Counted from the first letter of the stretch, positions 1 through 9,056 are shown. The stretch is 36,443 nucleotides of DNA from Jaenimonas drosophilae (GCA_030849065.1 JASAON010001468.1:1-36443); one strand, 5' to 3'. Numbers and translations: made by a program. Notes: generated by a model not told the origin, from the sequence alone.

Positions 1-853
1 TTAGATAGCAGAGGTATAGATGTGTGCATCAACACTCTTCCTTCAAGTGTAGCATCTGACAACACAAGCATTGGCAGGGGGGGTCACTCAGACGTTGCAC
101 TCCATCGCTGGGCAAAGACAAAAGAAGGAAGAAGACCGGAAACGTATAACACCGAGATGAAAGAAGGATGATTCTGCGGACCGATTGGTAGTTGGTGACG
201 TCCGAAGACGTCGCCTCCAACACATCAGCACCGACGAAGAGAGCGAGTGGATGTGCTTCACGATATAATCGAGCGACTGAATAAAGATTCCTAGCCATCT
301 TCTACGAGTCACTAGTTTGGCAGGTATCAAGTAGAGGACGCACGATCCATCAATAGAAATCAAAGCTCATACAGCACAGTAAGCTGGCATGACGTCGAGG
401 TATCACCGTCTCCGAAACGGAACCAGAACAGCACATTTCCGGGGTTATGTGCAGTGCGGTCAGGCCTATTCACTCAGCAGATCATGTGATACGCAAACAA
501 CGACAGGCACGACAGGTGATTCGTCCAGCGCTGAGTGAGGCCAGGGGGCTCAATTGGGGGAGAGAAGGTCGAAAAACTGGGAATTGACGACGAAACCACC
601 ACCGTAGTAATGCGCTCGTGCACAACTTCTCAAAACGTTGTGGGACATGGCACCATGTAGAGCACCACCACACAGGTGCCACACAAAAAAGAAGAAAACT
701 CACAAAAAAAAAGATACGTTGTTTGTCAAACACGAAACAAGAGAGAGCGGAGGACCACTCAAGACGTCGTTTTGGTTTTTTGATGTGCGGCCACACATCG
801 CACAAAGTGTGATGAATATGGCCGCAACGAAGAGAACGCCTCACCGAACAAAT
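1..853. other. 3' flank of the alpha-glucosidase gene; no convincing gene
   Basis: This stretch lies downstream of the leftmost supported gene. A minus-strand frame at 29-298 starts with ATG and would encode 89 residues with a Cys-rich end, but I recognise no family. The overlapping frame at 88-363 has no ATG start. A strong minus-strand pyrimidine tract (purine-rich on plus, about 680-715) could serve a following gene. The next short ATG frame is 550-648 (32 codons), which I do not recognise. The next real gene of the polycistron probably begins left of the window. Confidence 0.4.
29..298 (-). CDS. possible small hypothetical protein (weak)
   Basis: This is an 89-codon frame with an ATG start and an in-frame TAG two codons upstream, so its N-terminus is fixed if it is real. 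The N-terminal half is helical and mixed in charge (starts MARNLYSVARLYREAHPLAL). The C-terminus has four cysteines within about 12 residues. No family is recognised, and no strong pyrimidine tract sits just before the start, unlike the confident genes here. It may be a chance frame or a remnant of a larger gene. Confidence 0.2.
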   Translation of the reverse strand: MARNLYSVARLYREAHPLALFVGADVLEATSSDVTNYQSVRRIILLSSRCYTFPVFFLLLSLPSDGVQRLSDPPCQCLCCQMLHLKEEC

Positions 854-3214
854 CTAGCAACCACATCCAGCCTTGCTTCCACCCAGGGACACCTCCCAGT
901 TGCTGCCGATCTTCAAGTCAACCTTGTCCACGATGAGCGCATCGCCCTCACGGACACACTTGCACTTCTTCCCAGAGGCACGCACCTCTTCAGGATGCTC
1001 GCCCTTGAAGCCAAACACAACAATGCGCTCCACCTCATTCTCGAGCACGAAAGTTGACTTCTTCGGGGCATCCTTGTGGGCAGCACAGCGCAGCTTGCCA
1101 TCAGCGAAGGTGAAGGAGCGGAAGGCGTAGGAACCTTGCTCATAGTCAAAGGTGGTGCCATCATCCACGTAGAGCTCACCAGCTCCACGGCCCTCAGCAT
1201 CAAGGCATACATAGAGAGTGAAGGGGTCCTTCACAGCCTCGCTTGTGTTGCGGCGCACCGTCATCTTCATGGGGATGATGTGGCCACCACGGAAGAAGAC
1301 AGGGATGGTGCTCATATCCACGGGCATCGTGTAGGATGCTCCAGACACAGCCTCACCAGAGGGGTAGCGGTACCACTGCGTCTTGGCAGGAAGCACCACG
1401 GACACCTCCTTGGCACCCTTCTCCATCACGGGACGCACAAGCACAGACGGGCCAAACATGTACGTACGCTGCTCCTCACGCAGTGCCTCCTGCTCAGGGA
1501 ACTCAAAGAAGAGTGGGCGGAGGATCGTGTTGCCAAAGCGATGGGCATCATAGAAGACGGTGTAGAGGTAGGGAATTAGTGCGTAGCGGAGGGCCCACGC
1601 AACACGCATCTGCGACTGACCTTGCTCAGAGAAGAGGTAGGGCTCACGACGTTCCGTGTCGATGTTGGCATGACCACGGTAGAAGGGGTAGAAGGCACCT
1701 GCTTGCATCCAGCGCACAAAGAGTTCCTCTTCAGCATTCTCAAAGAAGCCGCCGACATCGCAACCACAGAAGGGGTAGTTGGAGATGGAAAGTGAGAGGA
1801 GCTCGGCAGAGGTGAGGTCGAAGTGGTCCCAGCGACCGGCGTTGTCACCGCTCCACATCGCCGCCATACGTTGAGATCCGGGGAAGAAGCTGCGTGTGAG
1901 GATGAAGGGGCGCTCTGGCTTGACACCCTCACCTGCAGCCTCCATCATACCCTGGTGGGTGGCCATGGCGTGCATGAAGCCGTACATGTTATGTACCTGG
2001 CGATGCTCCACCTTTTGGCCATCCTCCAGCGTATGGATGGTCGTCTTGGGCATGATCTTGCGGTCCACCTCGAACACTGCGGGCTCATTCATGTCAATCC
2101 ACGTGTGAATCGTGCGGCAACCGCCTGGATACTTGTCGTCGTGGAACTTCTCCGCAAACCAATCACGCGTGCGCTTGTTGTAGAAGTCAGGCCATGAGCT
2201 CATGCCAGGCCAGCACTTGCCTTCAAAGTCGCTGCCATCGGGATTCTTGGTGTAGTAGCCGTTGGCCACCGCCTCCTCATGCATCTCGTAGCCCTTTTCA
2301 CGGAAGACGTGGGGGTCCTTGATGGTGACGAGCTTGCGGCCCTTCGTCTCAAGACGCTCCAACAGACGTGGGTAATCGGCAAAGGTCTCTGGGTTCCAGG
2401 TGAAGTACTTCTTCTTGTCGGTGTGCTCAATATCGAGCCACAAGACGTCGTAGGGGATGTTGTGGCTGTCCATGTTGTCGTCCACGAAGAGGCAGTCCTC
2501 GGTGCTCATGTAGTTCCAGCGGCACTGGTGGTAGCCCAGACTGAAGTACTGCGGCAGCATCGTGGGGCCGGTGAGTTGGGCGTGGTTGCGCTGCACCTCC
2601 GCCGGGGTAGGGCCAGGGATGAAGAAGAGATCAACAGGGCCAAGCTCCGCCTTCCAGTCGCAGCCCATGACGTCTCCCTTGAAGGGCTTCACGTCAATCT
2701 CGGAGCTATTCAGAAAGAGAAGACCCGTCGTGGCCTGTGCGCCGTAGGCCATGACGAAGGGGATCGATCCGTAGAGCTGTGAGCCGCTGTTGATCGGGTA
2801 TTGGAAGGCGTCAGTGTTGTAGAGTTGGTAGGTGGTATCATCGCGGAGGGCGAGGTCGGCGGCGTGCTCAGGGAGACCATAGAGAGACTTGGCGGCAGGG
2901 AATTCAGCGTGGAGTTCCGGGCTCTCAACGTTCTTCACCAGTACACGCGAGAGGACGGCACTGTCGTGGGTGTAGACGAGCTCAAGCGTCTCGCCCTTGG
3001 CCTCAACGAAGAGCTTGTACTTGCCAAAGACAACCTGGTTGGCCTCCACCTTCAGGGCGTCCTTGATGGGCTTCGCAACGATGGAGTGAGCGACCTCGTA
3101 GCTCCAGCCACTCTCAGGCTTGGCGGCAAGACGAATGGTGCCGTTGCCGTATGCCTCCGCGAGGAGGGCATACTTCCCAAAGGTGGCCACCTTCACAGCG
3201 TCGGTCGAAGGCAT
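854..3214 (-). CDS. GH31 alpha-glucosidase, glucosidase II-like, without signal peptide
   Basis: This 786-residue family-31 glycoside hydrolase is expected to release terminal alpha-linked glucose. The catalytic barrel spans about residues 220-570. The nucleophile is Asp374 in the WIDMNEP signature and the acid/base is Asp457 in SGDNAGRWDHF. The second GH31 signature (GCDVGGFF) is at 484-491, with substrate-binding Asp261 in DVLWLDIEHTD. An N-terminal galactose-mutarotase-like beta domain and C-terminal beta domains flank the barrel. The ER glucosidase II alpha subunit is usually above 900 residues and has a signal peptide. Here the first ATG after the predicted splice acceptor gives a soluble N-terminus, and an in-frame TAG lies upstream with no ATG between. 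A cytosolic (GANC-like) enzyme, or unconventional targeting, must be considered. The protein ends in Cys-Gly-Cys. The family call is very secure; substrate and location are inferred. Confidence 0.95.
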   Translation of the reverse strand: MPSTDAVKVATFGKYALLAEAYGNGTIRLAAKPESGWSYEVAHSIVAKPIKDALKVEANQVVFGKYKLFVEAKGETLELVYTHDSAVLSRVLVKNVESPELHAEFPAAKSLYGLPEHAADLALRDDTTYQLYNTDAFQYPINSGSQLYGSIPFVMAYGAQATTGLLFLNSSEIDVKPFKGDVMGCDWKAELGPVDLFFIPGPTPAEVQRNHAQLTGPTMLPQYFSLGYHQCRWNYMSTEDCLFVDDNMDSHNIPYDVLWLDIEHTDKKKYFTWNPETFADYPRLLERLETKGRKLVTIKDPHVFREKGYEMHEEAVANGYYTKNPDGSDFEGKCWPGMSSWPDFYNKRTRDWFAEKFHDDKYPGGCRTIHTWIDMNEPAVFEVDRKIMPKTTIHTLEDGQKVEHRQVHNMYGFMHAMATHQGMMEAAGEGVKPERPFILTRSFFPGSQRMAAMWSGDNAGRWDHFDLTSAELLSLSISNYPFCGCDVGGFFENAEEELFVRWMQAGAFYPFYRGHANIDTERREPYLFSEQGQSQMRVAWALRYALIPYLYTVFYDAHRFGNTILRPLFFEFPEQEALREEQRTYMFGPSVLVRPVMEKGAKEVSVVLPAKTQWYRYPSGEAVSGASYTMPVDMSTIPVFFRGGHIIPMKMTVRRNTSEAVKDPFTLYVCLDAEGRGAGELYVDDGTTFDYEQGSYAFRSFTFADGKLRCAAHKDAPKKSTFVLENEVERIVVFGFKGEHPEEVRASGKKCKCVREGDALIVDKVDLKIGSNWEVSLGGSKAGCGC

Positions 3215-3271
3215 GGGTTCGATAGGAATCGTTAGGTGATGAAAACAGTAATTGTGTGTGAGAGGGGCAAT

Positions 3272-3306
3272 CTATTCCCAGAAAACAGAAGCACGGAGGA
3301 GAGAAT
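3272..3306 (-). promoter_or_regulatory. predicted trans-splice acceptor for the alpha-glucosidase gene
   Basis: On the minus strand a C/T-rich tract ends in AATAG at 3272-3273. The remaining leader of about 57 nt has no ATG before the gene start at 3214. Confidence 0.65.
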
Positions 3307-3389
3307 GAATGGATGAGGCTGTAGCAGACATACAAAAAGGCGCGAACATAGGACGACTCTGGAAAGGAGTGTAGGTGGACGAAGAACTT

Positions 3390-4274
3390 CTACGCCACGT
3401 CGGCGGATGCACCTACGCCCTCAAGTGCAGAATCCAAGGAGCTGAATCGTAGCCCCATGTGTTCTGCGGTGCGACGGCAGAGATGATGGAGGAATGGCGA
3501 TTCACTCGCACCAGGACCGATCATGATGGACGATGTGGAGTTGAGGGAGCATGGCGCAACGACGGCGGTGTAGAATTGGGGAAGCCCAGCATTGGGGGTG
3601 AGGAAGGAGGAGAGGGAAACCGATGAGGCGGCGCGGGAGATAATCGAGAAGAGGACCGTGAAGCCCAGCGTCTTGCCGGTTTTGTTGTGTAGTTCTTCGA
3701 AGAAGGATCCAACGTGGCGCATTCTCTCGTCCACGCACTCTGCGGAGCTGTGGTGGAGGGCCGGAAGATTGTCTAAGAAGACGAGGTCAACCCCTTTGCG
3801 CTGCAACGAGTGCAACCACCGAATCATCGCATCGCACTTCTCTTCGCTTAACGTCGTCAAGTGTGCTGGCGCATCACTGGTGGGCCGGTAGAAGAGGAGC
3901 ACATCCTCGACGTACATGAAGACCACAGACTTCTGTGTTTGGCGGCTTCGTGAGACCGCCGCTGAATTCATCCATGACGAAGATGAGGACGAAGGAGCAT
4001 GCATCCGCACCAGCACTCGGGGATCTGGTCGATCCCACACATACCCACCGAGACTCAAGCAAGACAAACCTTGGCTACGAGCCTTAACGCCGTGTAGCGG
4101 AGGCTCCTCTCGCAGTGACGTGAGGAGGTCGCGATGCCGCATCAAAAAGTTGCTGCACTTCTCCCGACCTCCAGATCCTTCAGACACGTCGCTACCGCTC
4201 GCCCGACGGCGCTTCAAGGCCGCCTCCACACGTGCCTCCACGATGCGCCTCACGCCACCATCCACAGAAGACAT
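3390..4274 (-). CDS. PNK3P-like (polynucleotide 3'-phosphatase fold) protein, probably inactive
   Basis: This 294-residue protein has a C-terminal part (about 115-290) that follows the order of the HAD-type PNK3P domain of DNA 3'-phosphatases. It has a first beta strand (VVFMYVEDVLLF, 117-128), a helix ending in a Leu-Gln-Arg-Lys-Gly segment, a second strand (DLVFLDNL, 163-170), a helix (183-198), and a last strand with a Gly loop (IMIGPGASE, 250-258). The catalytic residues are not there: the DxDGT loop is replaced by Tyr-Val-Glu-Asp-Val, the FTN motif reads LDN, and the GDxxGR loop reads GPGASE. The N-terminal 110 residues are basic, then Ser-rich (95-100), and not recognised. The frame is open upstream to an ATG at 4349, but a clear splice acceptor at 4299-4300 lies between, so I start at 4274. 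The fold assignment is inferred; inactivity follows if the fold is right. Confidence 0.7.
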   Translation of the reverse strand: MSSVDGGVRRIVEARVEAALKRRRASGSDVSEGSGGREKCSNFLMRHRDLLTSLREEPPLHGVKARSQGLSCLSLGGYVWDRPDPRVLVRMHAPSSSSSSWMNSAAVSRSRQTQKSVVFMYVEDVLLFYRPTSDAPAHLTTLSEEKCDAMIRWLHSLQRKGVDLVFLDNLPALHHSSAECVDERMRHVGSFFEELHNKTGKTLGFTVLFSIISRAASSVSLSSFLTPNAGLPQFYTAVVAPCSLNSTSSIMIGPGASESPFLHHLCRRTAEHMGLRFSSLDSALEGVGASADVA

Positions 4275-4298
4275 GCGCACGACAACACGTGAAAATGC

Positions 4299-4331
4299 CT
4301 GAAGCAAAGAACAAGAAGGAGATAAGAAGAT
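4299..4331 (-). promoter_or_regulatory. predicted trans-splice acceptor for the PNK3P-like gene
   Basis: A minus-strand pyrimidine tract ends in TTCAG at 4299-4300, leaving a 24-nt leader before the ATG at 4274. It rules out the upstream ATG at 4349, which would be removed by splicing. Confidence 0.75.
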
Positions 4332-4403
4332 GTATGTTTGAGCACGCATCAGTAAGATTCACCAGCCAGAGACAGCCACAGAGGGCAACTGATGGAAGTA
4401 TGA

Positions 4404-4430
4404 GTTGTTGGTTGTTGTTGTTGTTGTTGT
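4404..4430. repeat. (GTT)n/(CAA)n microsatellite
   Basis: This is an imperfect GTT trinucleotide run in the gap between the DUF726 gene and the PNK3P-like gene. Confidence 0.9.
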
Positions 4431-4520
4431 ATAAGGTAGCAAAGACTAATACGCGCCGATAGTGTTTGGGTATAGAACGGCGGATGGAATTGTTGGTTGT
4501 GTGCCTGTGAAGATGGCCTT

Positions 4521-7500
4521 TTACTCCATCGCATGAGGAGTTAGATACCATCCTTCTTCACGCAGACGGAGAGCGATGGCAGTCCGCTCCTCCTCCGTTG
4601 CAGTAGAGAGCAGCGTGGGGGATGGCCGAGCGGTATGTGCGGCATGTGTGCCTGAGCAGATGATGAGATGAATCTCCACGTCGTTCATAACAGCGGCATT
4701 GGCAACAACGGAGGCAATGCCACCTTCGCTGGTTGGCGTGGCGGTGACGGCCAACGTCATGCGTCGTCCTGACTCCTCACTTTCAGAAGATGCAGAAATG
4801 GTAAACGTTGCGTTGGGATCTTCTCCGCTCGCCGCCAAGCGCGCAACGGGCTGGGCCATACTCGCTGTTGGTGGCACCCAATCCACCACGCGCCGGCACA
4901 AAGACACAAATGTGCGCGGGCGGAGCTCTGCCATGACATCGGCAATGTCGGGTGTTGCGCCCACGGCTTGGGACGTAGGGTGAAGAAGAAGCACAGGCTC
5001 ATCACTGGCATTGATGAAGAAGACCTGCACGCATTGTTCTTCAGGGGTTGCGACAGCGGCAGCGTTTTGGTGGCGGTCAACGCCCAACTGGATGGCTGCC
5101 TGAAGATCATCGATGCTTCGTGGCCGGCTTACGGGCTCCGTTGGGCTCCCTCTCACGCCACCACTTCGCGGAGAGAGAAGGTGCTGACGGCGCAGGTAGC
5201 GCTCGCACTCCTCTGGTGTGAAGCGTTCCTCCTGAAGGCGTGAGGCGGCAGGGTCCAGCAACGCCACAATGTTGATGGTAAATCCCTGGGCATAGCTCCC
5301 TGACGCCATCACCGTGATGGGCGTATCTGTGCGTTGTTGAAGAAAGTATGACTGCTCCACGGGAAGTCGGAGTGTGGGGAACTCGGGTAGCGTCGATACG
5401 AACTGACGCAGGTCAAGGAGTGAGCCGCAGTTCTGATCAATGAAACACTCCACCTCTGCGAGTGCTCGTGAGCCACCAGGCTTGGGATCATCGCCCTCAA
5501 CACCACTGTCGCTGCGGCTGCGGCGGGAAACAATCTTGGGCAAGACAGCAACATACTCCTCCTTGGCCTCATCATCATCGTCCTCTTCCTCCAGATCTTC
5601 GTTTCTGTTGGTGTAGAACATGACAATCACCATCACCTCCATCGTGCTGCAGTGGGCATCCAGGCGGAGCTCAAAGGCAACAACACCGCCCATGGGAAGG
5701 TAGGACGACCGTCGCACGACGCCAAAGACGCCACAGCGGCCGCTGGGGATGCGCTCCGGTGGAGCAAAATCCACGACGGCGTTGTGCATCTTGACACAGA
5801 CGGGCACCAACGTTGGCGATGCGCGGCCGGGGTGCTGGCCCACCAAGACGTTGTTGCGTATGGAGAGCGCGCACGCGGTGGAGCGAAGGACGCTGCCGCG
5901 CAGACAGCGCAGCACCGCCGCGAGGGTCTCGTCGCTCTTCGTGGATGCTTGCACCACACCAGGGGAGCTTCCTCCCTCGGTGCTGGCACACCATGTTGAT
6001 CGTGTGGGGATGGCTGGTATGGCATCCAGACACTCATGCAGCCGCATTGCGTAGGCTGTGTGCTGCTCAACAATGGGGCTGATATCGATGTTCTCGACGC
6101 CAACCACGTTGACGGGAGTGATGCCTGACATTGGCTTCACCTCCGCTTCATTGGCCGTGAAGAGGAGCCACAAGAGCGCGTCGTGACGTGTGTAAACATT
6201 ACACAACCGCCCCCCAACAACACGCCGCAGCCTTGCCCAGGTACCAAGATCCGCGGCGAGGGTAGCACCAAGGAAGAAAACGTTCTCCACGACCCCAAAA
6301 ACCTGCGCTGCCTCCAGCTCCAGCAAGCACTCCGCAATGAGCTTGCATCCTGCACTGAATCCCACCAACGACACCGGCCGGCTCCCGCGCTTGGGGTCCA
6401 GCAGTGCCGCCGCAAGGTCTCGTCCAGCGTAGCCAGCGCAGTTGGCAATGACGGCGTAGGAATTGTCAATGACATCCGCGGCCCACACGGCGTAGAGCGG
6501 GAGCTGCATCGTGCCTAAAAGGGCGTTGAAGGCGTGGAAGCCGCTGAAGATGGCTCCCTGCATCAGCTCCCGCTTCACCGCCTTCTCCACCGTCGCCGTG
6601 GCCTTGTTGCTCATGCGCCCGCTAACATTCAGATCGCACTCAACCGTATCACCAAAGCGGAGGAGCGCGTCATTGGCCCAGTGAAGGGCAAGGAGCTCGC
6701 CATCGGCCGCGACGGAGTTGCATTGACGAAACGCAGACTGCCAGAGACCCACTTGCTGGTCCTGCTCTGGCCGTCGGGGGTCGAAGATGGCGGAGTATCC
6801 CGCCACACCAATCGTGAGAGATGCGTGGCGGCCGGCGCTGTTGGCAACATCGCGCTCCACCTGTGAGAGGAGATGAAACTCCGTCGTGCGCTGCGCGGGC
6901 TTGTCTGTGATGAGCACAGAAAAAAAAAGACCTGGCGCAAATGTTGGCACCTCCCAGGTTGTGGAGGGGAGCTCCATCATTTCGGGTGGCTCAAGCTGCT
7001 GCAGCTCACGCACCGTGGGGGCACCGACGACGGCCCACAGCATCGACCCAGAAATGGAGCTGCGCTGGAAGAAGATGCGTAGGGCAAAGCTCGGCTGACG
7101 TGGTGCTTCATGCTGATTGCGCAACTCCAGCATAAACGAGCCCTCCACCGCGCCGAGCGTCCACGACGACTTGGCGAAGCTCGCACACAAGGATGTACCA
7201 CCCACGAGGTTGGCAGGAAGAGATGGCGGCACACCTGCCGTCGCCTCTCCCGCCCGCAACAACAATCGCTTGATGCAAACGTTGTGGGGCGAGCGATTGG
7301 CGATGGCGATGGCGAAGCCCGACCGCTCCTTTGACACGATATCATGGAATTGCTCCATCTCCCGCTGTGGTAGCTCTGCCATGGCAAAGATGGTCGTACA
7401 GGGTGGAGGTGGCGCAGATGCATCCGAGGTGGCCCACCGCAACGACAGGAGCAGGTGAGGACGACGGCTCCACTCCATTACAACGCCCTCCTCCTGGCGC

Positions 7501-9056
7501 ACGGAGGACTGCATATCCACGGGTGTATCATCAAGGCGGTATTCTGCGATGATTGGGTCAAGCGGATAGCGCGGGGATTCAACGTAGGCGGAGTACGCCA
7601 ACTGCCCCAACACGTCGCAGACTACACGGAGCCACAGGCGCCAACGTGGCGGCGGCATCCCAGCCTTCCTTCCGAGCGAGGACGAAAGATCTGGGGTGGC
7701 CTCGTAGCACAGCACAAATCCTGCCCCGGTGGGCCGCATGAAGCGATTGCTACACGCCATGGCAGCGGTGAGGCCCGCAGAGAGGGAGGGTGGAGGGAGC
7801 ACAACCCACGCTCCAGCGACCATCTTCATCCCAACAAGACGCAGCGACCAGCCAACGAGTTGAGAATCGATGCCCAGCACAACATGGCGGAAACGGCCCC
7901 GCACCGTCTTCATGGCAGCGAGGTGGGAGAGCGTCACTGCGCGTGTGTGGTGCGGCACAACGACCTCCGCCACCGTCGTTTCCTCGGCCACCTCATCCAA
8001 ATCAACCCACGTTTTCAGCGCCACAGCACCACACTTTTGGGCTTCATCATCATCATCTACGTCGTTGTCCTTCACTGCGCTGTTGTTGTTGGTCCGGTTT
8101 TGCTCCAGCACCCCGGACCCATCTGGGGGCTGCTCATAAACCTCCACCTCATCCATCGCACGCAGCACACACTCCTCCGCATCCGCTGTGCGCCGCAGCG
8201 CCTTGGAGCCTCCCAGCGCGGCCCCACCGGCGCCGAGCACCGCCGTGACGTTGGCGGCAGAAAGTGCCGGACCAAAGAGCGCGCCAGCCGCCGCCGCGTG
8301 CGTCGCTGCGGTGCCAACGACACCCGCAAAGGCCGCGCCCACACCGCCGGCCAACAACGCCCCGCCCGCCGTGCCAACGGCCGTTAACGTCGCGCCCGTT
8401 GCCGTCGCGAAGGCTGCCGCGGCTGGAGCAACGAGGGGTGCCGCGAGACCGCCGGTGAGGGCCAACGCCGCTCCGCCCACGACGGCAAATCCACCAACGG
8501 TGGCCCAACGCGACCAGCTCGAGGCGCGCTCCTGCTTGTGTTGCAAGATGGCAGCAGCGGTGGTGCTGGAGCTACCTCCGCCATGGGAGTTGTGGGGGAT
8601 GGAGAGACGGAGGAGGTGCTCCTCACGCTGCTCCACGACGGAAAAAGGCACATCGAGAAGCCAACACAAACGTCGAGAGGCAGCGCGCAGACGCGCATCG
8701 TAGTGGCCGAGGCTGAAGGCGAGATGAACTGGCATCAACACCACCGCCACGTCCAGAGACTCATCGAGCAAGCGCAGAGTGGCCTGGACCATCTCCTCCT
8801 TCTGAATATCACGGAGCACATAATCAATGTGTTGGTACGGTGGTGGTAGGACCAAGCCATCCACCACATTGCGGAGCTCCTCCGACCACACAACAACATG
8901 GAGGAGCATGCGTGTTGCCACTCGCTCCTCCACCGTGAAGCGTGCGAGAATGGCCTCGGGGTGTTTCTCCACTGCCGCGAGCTGAGCATCCCAGTTGGGG
9001 CGGCTGCGACGACGTCGTTGGGCCGCCCACAGAAAGGCCTCTGGACACTCCGTCAT
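4521..9056 (-). CDS. giant DUF726 (TMCO4/Mil1-type) alpha/beta hydrolase with beta-domain insertion and tail
   Basis: This is a 1511-residue protein. The DUF726 core is split. Residues 175-290 hold the helical region and the Gly/Ala-rich hydrophobic stretch typical of TMCO4, probably membrane-embedded. Residues 745-1013 hold the hydrolase: a TIGVAGYS strand, the nucleophile elbow GFSAG (Ser901), Asp959 in RHDALL and His999 in VEQHTAYA, matching the triad order in TMCO4 relatives. In those relatives the two parts nearly touch; here about 450 residues lie between them. The inserted region (345-700) and the C-terminal tail (1060-1470) contain beta-rich segments that resemble one another, for example around 578-680 and 1063-1152. 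Acidic linkers occur at 329-338 and 1153-1163. Relatives are membrane-associated proteins of the secretory system with poorly known substrates. A two-codon upstream frame overlaps the start codon. The hydrolase family call is strong; the role of the extra domains is unknown. Confidence 0.85.
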   Translation of the reverse strand: MTECPEAFLWAAQRRRRSRPNWDAQLAAVEKHPEAILARFTVEERVATRMLLHVVVWSEELRNVVDGLVLPPPYQHIDYVLRDIQKEEMVQATLRLLDESLDVAVVLMPVHLAFSLGHYDARLRAASRRLCWLLDVPFSVVEQREEHLLRLSIPHNSHGGGSSSTTAAAILQHKQERASSWSRWATVGGFAVVGGAALALTGGLAAPLVAPAAAAFATATGATLTAVGTAGGALLAGGVGAAFAGVVGTAATHAAAAGALFGPALSAANVTAVLGAGGAALGGSKALRRTADAEECVLRAMDEVEVYEQPPDGSGVLEQNRTNNNSAVKDNDVDDDDEAQKCGAVALKTWVDLDEVAEETTVAEVVVPHHTRAVTLSHLAAMKTVRGRFRHVVLGIDSQLVGWSLRLVGMKMVAGAWVVLPPPSLSAGLTAAMACSNRFMRPTGAGFVLCYEATPDLSSSLGRKAGMPPPRWRLWLRVVCDVLGQLAYSAYVESPRYPLDPIIAEYRLDDTPVDMQSSVRQEEGVVMEWSRRPHLLLSLRWATSDASAPPPPCTTIFAMAELPQREMEQFHDIVSKERSGFAIAIANRSPHNVCIKRLLLRAGEATAGVPPSLPANLVGGTSLCASFAKSSWTLGAVEGSFMLELRNQHEAPRQPSFALRIFFQRSSISGSMLWAVVGAPTVRELQQLEPPEMMELPSTTWEVPTFAPGLFFSVLITDKPAQRTTEFHLLSQVERDVANSAGRHASLTIGVAGYSAIFDPRRPEQDQQVGLWQSAFRQCNSVAADGELLALHWANDALLRFGDTVECDLNVSGRMSNKATATVEKAVKRELMQGAIFSGFHAFNALLGTMQLPLYAVWAADVIDNSYAVIANCAGYAGRDLAAALLDPKRGSRPVSLVGFSAGCKLIAECLLELEAAQVFGVVENVFFLGATLAADLGTWARLRRVVGGRLCNVYTRHDALLWLLFTANEAEVKPMSGITPVNVVGVENIDISPIVEQHTAYAMRLHECLDAIPAIPTRSTWCASTEGGSSPGVVQASTKSDETLAAVLRCLRGSVLRSTACALSIRNNVLVGQHPGRASPTLVPVCVKMHNAVVDFAPPERIPSGRCGVFGVVRRSSYLPMGGVVAFELRLDAHCSTMEVMVIVMFYTNRNEDLEEEDDDDEAKEEYVAVLPKIVSRRSRSDSGVEGDDPKPGGSRALAEVECFIDQNCGSLLDLRQFVSTLPEFPTLRLPVEQSYFLQQRTDTPITVMASGSYAQGFTINIVALLDPAASRLQEERFTPEECERYLRRQHLLSPRSGGVRGSPTEPVSRPRSIDDLQAAIQLGVDRHQNAAAVATPEEQCVQVFFINASDEPVLLLHPTSQAVGATPDIADVMAELRPRTFVSLCRRVVDWVPPTASMAQPVARLAASGEDPNATFTISASSESEESGRRMTLAVTATPTSEGGIASVVANAAVMNDVEIHLIICSGTHAAHTARPSPTLLSTATEEERTAIALRLREEGWYLTPHAME

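Noticed and set aside
3215..3335. possible upstream signal peptide for the alpha-glucosidase
   Set aside because: The hydrophobic upstream frame is in a different reading frame, and the gene's own frame has a TAG before any upstream ATG.
7455..8387. 310-codon plus-strand frame inside the DUF726 gene
   Set aside because: It is antisense to a clear coding region, rich in His/Arg/Pro from the complementary GC-rich codons, and has no domain or splice signal of its own.
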